Assembly: GCA_009785775.1 (NCBI GenBank)
Contig: WQVR01000042.1
Span: forward strand, 1 to 7,151
DNA: 7,151 bases
Direction of reading: 5' to 3'
Source: Candidatus Proendomicrobium guianensium
GTDB taxonomy: Bacteria > Elusimicrobiota > Endomicrobiia > Endomicrobiales > Endomicrobiaceae
The number at the start of each line of letters is the position of its first letter. The first letter of the stretch is position 1. Shown piece by piece: positions 6,195 to 7,151 of the stretch. Below the pieces are notes generated by a model, which saw only the letters and a program-made list of their open reading frames with translations, ran no database searches and was not told the origin of the DNA. The position numbers and the translations under genes are program-made.

Positions 6195-7151
6195 ATGGGC
6201 AAAATTTTTAAGTCCGCTACTATAGTAAACCTTTTTCTTGCCTTTATGTTTGTGTCGGTATTTGCAAGTGTTGCGGCAGCTTCGCCCCAAGGGCAACAAG
6301 CCCTTGTGAGCATTACAGGCAGAGTCAGTAATGCCGGCAGAGGCATAAGAGATGTCAGAGTGGAAGCAACAAGCCCTCATTTTTCCGCACATGCTACAAC
6401 TGACAGAAGAGGCTTATTTACTATGCGTGTTCCCCGCGGGCAATATACTATTACAGCGCAAAGGCAAGGCTATACTTTTGCGCCGGATAGTAGAAGAATT
6501 ATTGTAATGGGTTATACGGAAGTAAACTTTGGTGTCGCCGTAAGTATTGGCGGCGAGGTGCTAAATAGGCGTACCCGCCAGCCTTTAGCAGGCGTTACCG
6601 TAAGCGCTTCAAGCGCTCTAGGTGAAATTTTAGAGCAAGCGCAAACAGATTCGGCAGGCAGATTTGTATTTAACAATTTAACCATGGGTGAAAGTTTTGT
6701 AATTTCTGTAGAATCTCCGCTTCACAATTTTCCGTCAAGGCATACTTTTATCAGAGAAATTACCTCCGATAATATGAGTTTGGTATTTTTAGGAGACCCT
6801 TCCGGAAGAATTACAGCGGCTCCTGTTCACTCTCAACCGATTTTGCTTGAAGGCACTGTTATAACGTTAACTGAAGATACGCCTGTTCAGTTGCCTCCCG
6901 CTACAAGAGAGCAGATGCCCTTTAGAACTATGCCGTCTATACATGTGCCTGCTCATGCGCCTGATGTACACGTAGTACAACCGCTAGCGGCGTATGCTCA
7001 CGTTGTAGAAGTAACACCTCCGCCTGCACATACGCGTCCGGCGCCTCCTGTTGCGCCTGTCACGTTGCCTGCCCGCGTTGAGGAAGTAAGGCCTGTTACT
7101 CCGACAATGCCTGTTTTGCCCACAGCGCCGCCACCTGCGCGTGTTGTGGAA
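6195..7151 (+). CDS. Secreted protein with two carboxypeptidase-regulatory-like domains and a Pro-rich tail (partial, C-terminus beyond window)
   Basis: The frame has no stop through the right edge, giving 319 codons. GGAGG (6186-6190) sits 4 nt before the ATG, somewhat close but clear; the next in-frame ATG (codon 18) would cut into the signal peptide, so 6195 is preferred. Residues 1-29 look like a Sec signal peptide: Lys at 3 and 6, a hydrophobic core at 8-24, and AAA before Ser30 as the probable cleavage site. Two beta-sandwich repeats of the carboxypeptidase regulatory-like (CarboxypepD_reg, Pfam PF13620-like) type follow: about 38-112 (ITGRVSN, TTDRRGLF, PRGQYTITAQRQGY) and about 116-199 (IGGEVLN, PLAGVTVSAS, TDSAGRFVFNNL). 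From about 230 the chain is rich in Pro, Val, Ala and His, and probably extended. No enzyme domain is visible so far, so the role is unknown; a surface, adhesion or envelope function is a guess. Arginine is mostly AGA (13 AGA, 4 AGG, 7 CGN), unlike rpoC, where CGT/CGC predominate. Confidence 0.85.
   Translation, partial: MGKIFKSATIVNLFLAFMFVSVFASVAAASPQGQQALVSITGRVSNAGRGIRDVRVEATSPHFSAHATTDRRGLFTMRVPRGQYTITAQRQGYTFAPDSRRIIVMGYTEVNFGVAVSIGGEVLNRRTRQPLAGVTVSASSALGEILEQAQTDSAGRFVFNNLTMGESFVISVESPLHNFPSRHTFIREITSDNMSLVFLGDPSGRITAAPVHSQPILLEGTVITLTEDTPVQLPPATREQMPFRTMPSIHVPAHAPDVHVVQPLAAYAHVVEVTPPPAHTRPAPPVAPVTLPARVEEVRPVTPTMPVLPTAPPPARVVE

Noticed and set aside
6180..6392. Minus-strand open frame of 70 codons
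   Set aside because: It is antisense to the start of the secreted-protein gene, which has a clear ribosome binding site, signal peptide and domain structure.
1..7151. CRISPR array, tRNA, rRNA, transposase, toxin-antitoxin or defence genes
   Set aside because: No regularly spaced repeats, cloverleaf candidates or matching protein motifs were found on either strand.

Overview
The window is an ordinary bacterial chromosome segment with five protein genes, all on the + strand. In order they are: the 3' four-fifths of rpoC (RNA polymerase beta' subunit), rpsL (ribosomal protein S12), rpsG (ribosomal protein S7), a CNNM/CBS/CorC-HlyC membrane protein, and the first 319 codons of a secreted protein that runs off the right edge. 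The beta' chain carries the trigger-loop insertion (SI3) typical of Gram-negative lineages. Ribosome binding sites are clear GGAGG-like sequences. The genes have moderate-to-low GC with AT-rich spacers. I think of Elusimicrobiota or a similar Gram-negative phylum, but this is a low-confidence guess, because no marker in the window settles the phylum.

Layout. Positions 1-4338 are the end of an rpoBC-str type transcription unit. The rpoC stop is 28 nt before rpsL, and rpsL and rpsG are separated by a 112-nt spacer with small hairpins that could support S7 feedback or translational coupling. fusA and tuf, the usual next genes of a str operon, do not follow rpsG. Instead there is a 394-bp gene-free stretch (4339-4732). 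It holds a GC-rich interrupted inverted repeat, about 190 bp of sequence that looks like a possible dispersed element, an intrinsic terminator (4613-4650), and an extended -10 promoter for the next gene.

Positions 4733-6025 encode a CNNM-family membrane protein with an intact CBS pair and CorC/HlyC domain. Several residues of the ion-site signature in its membrane domain are replaced. A weak terminator follows the stop. A well-formed promoter (6092-6120) and a short leader with two mutually exclusive hairpins (6133-6170) then precede the last gene. That gene (6195 to the edge) encodes a signal peptide, two carboxypeptidase-regulatory-like beta-sandwich domains and a proline-rich, loosely repetitive tail.

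How the genes relate. rpoC, rpsL and rpsG form the transcription/translation core and are probably co-transcribed. The two downstream genes each have their own promoter and no evident functional link to the core genes or to each other. I see no CRISPR array, tRNA, rRNA, transposase or defence system. The observations most worth checking are the altered CNNM ion site, the alternative-hairpin leader, and the inverted-repeat element between rpsG and the CNNM gene.
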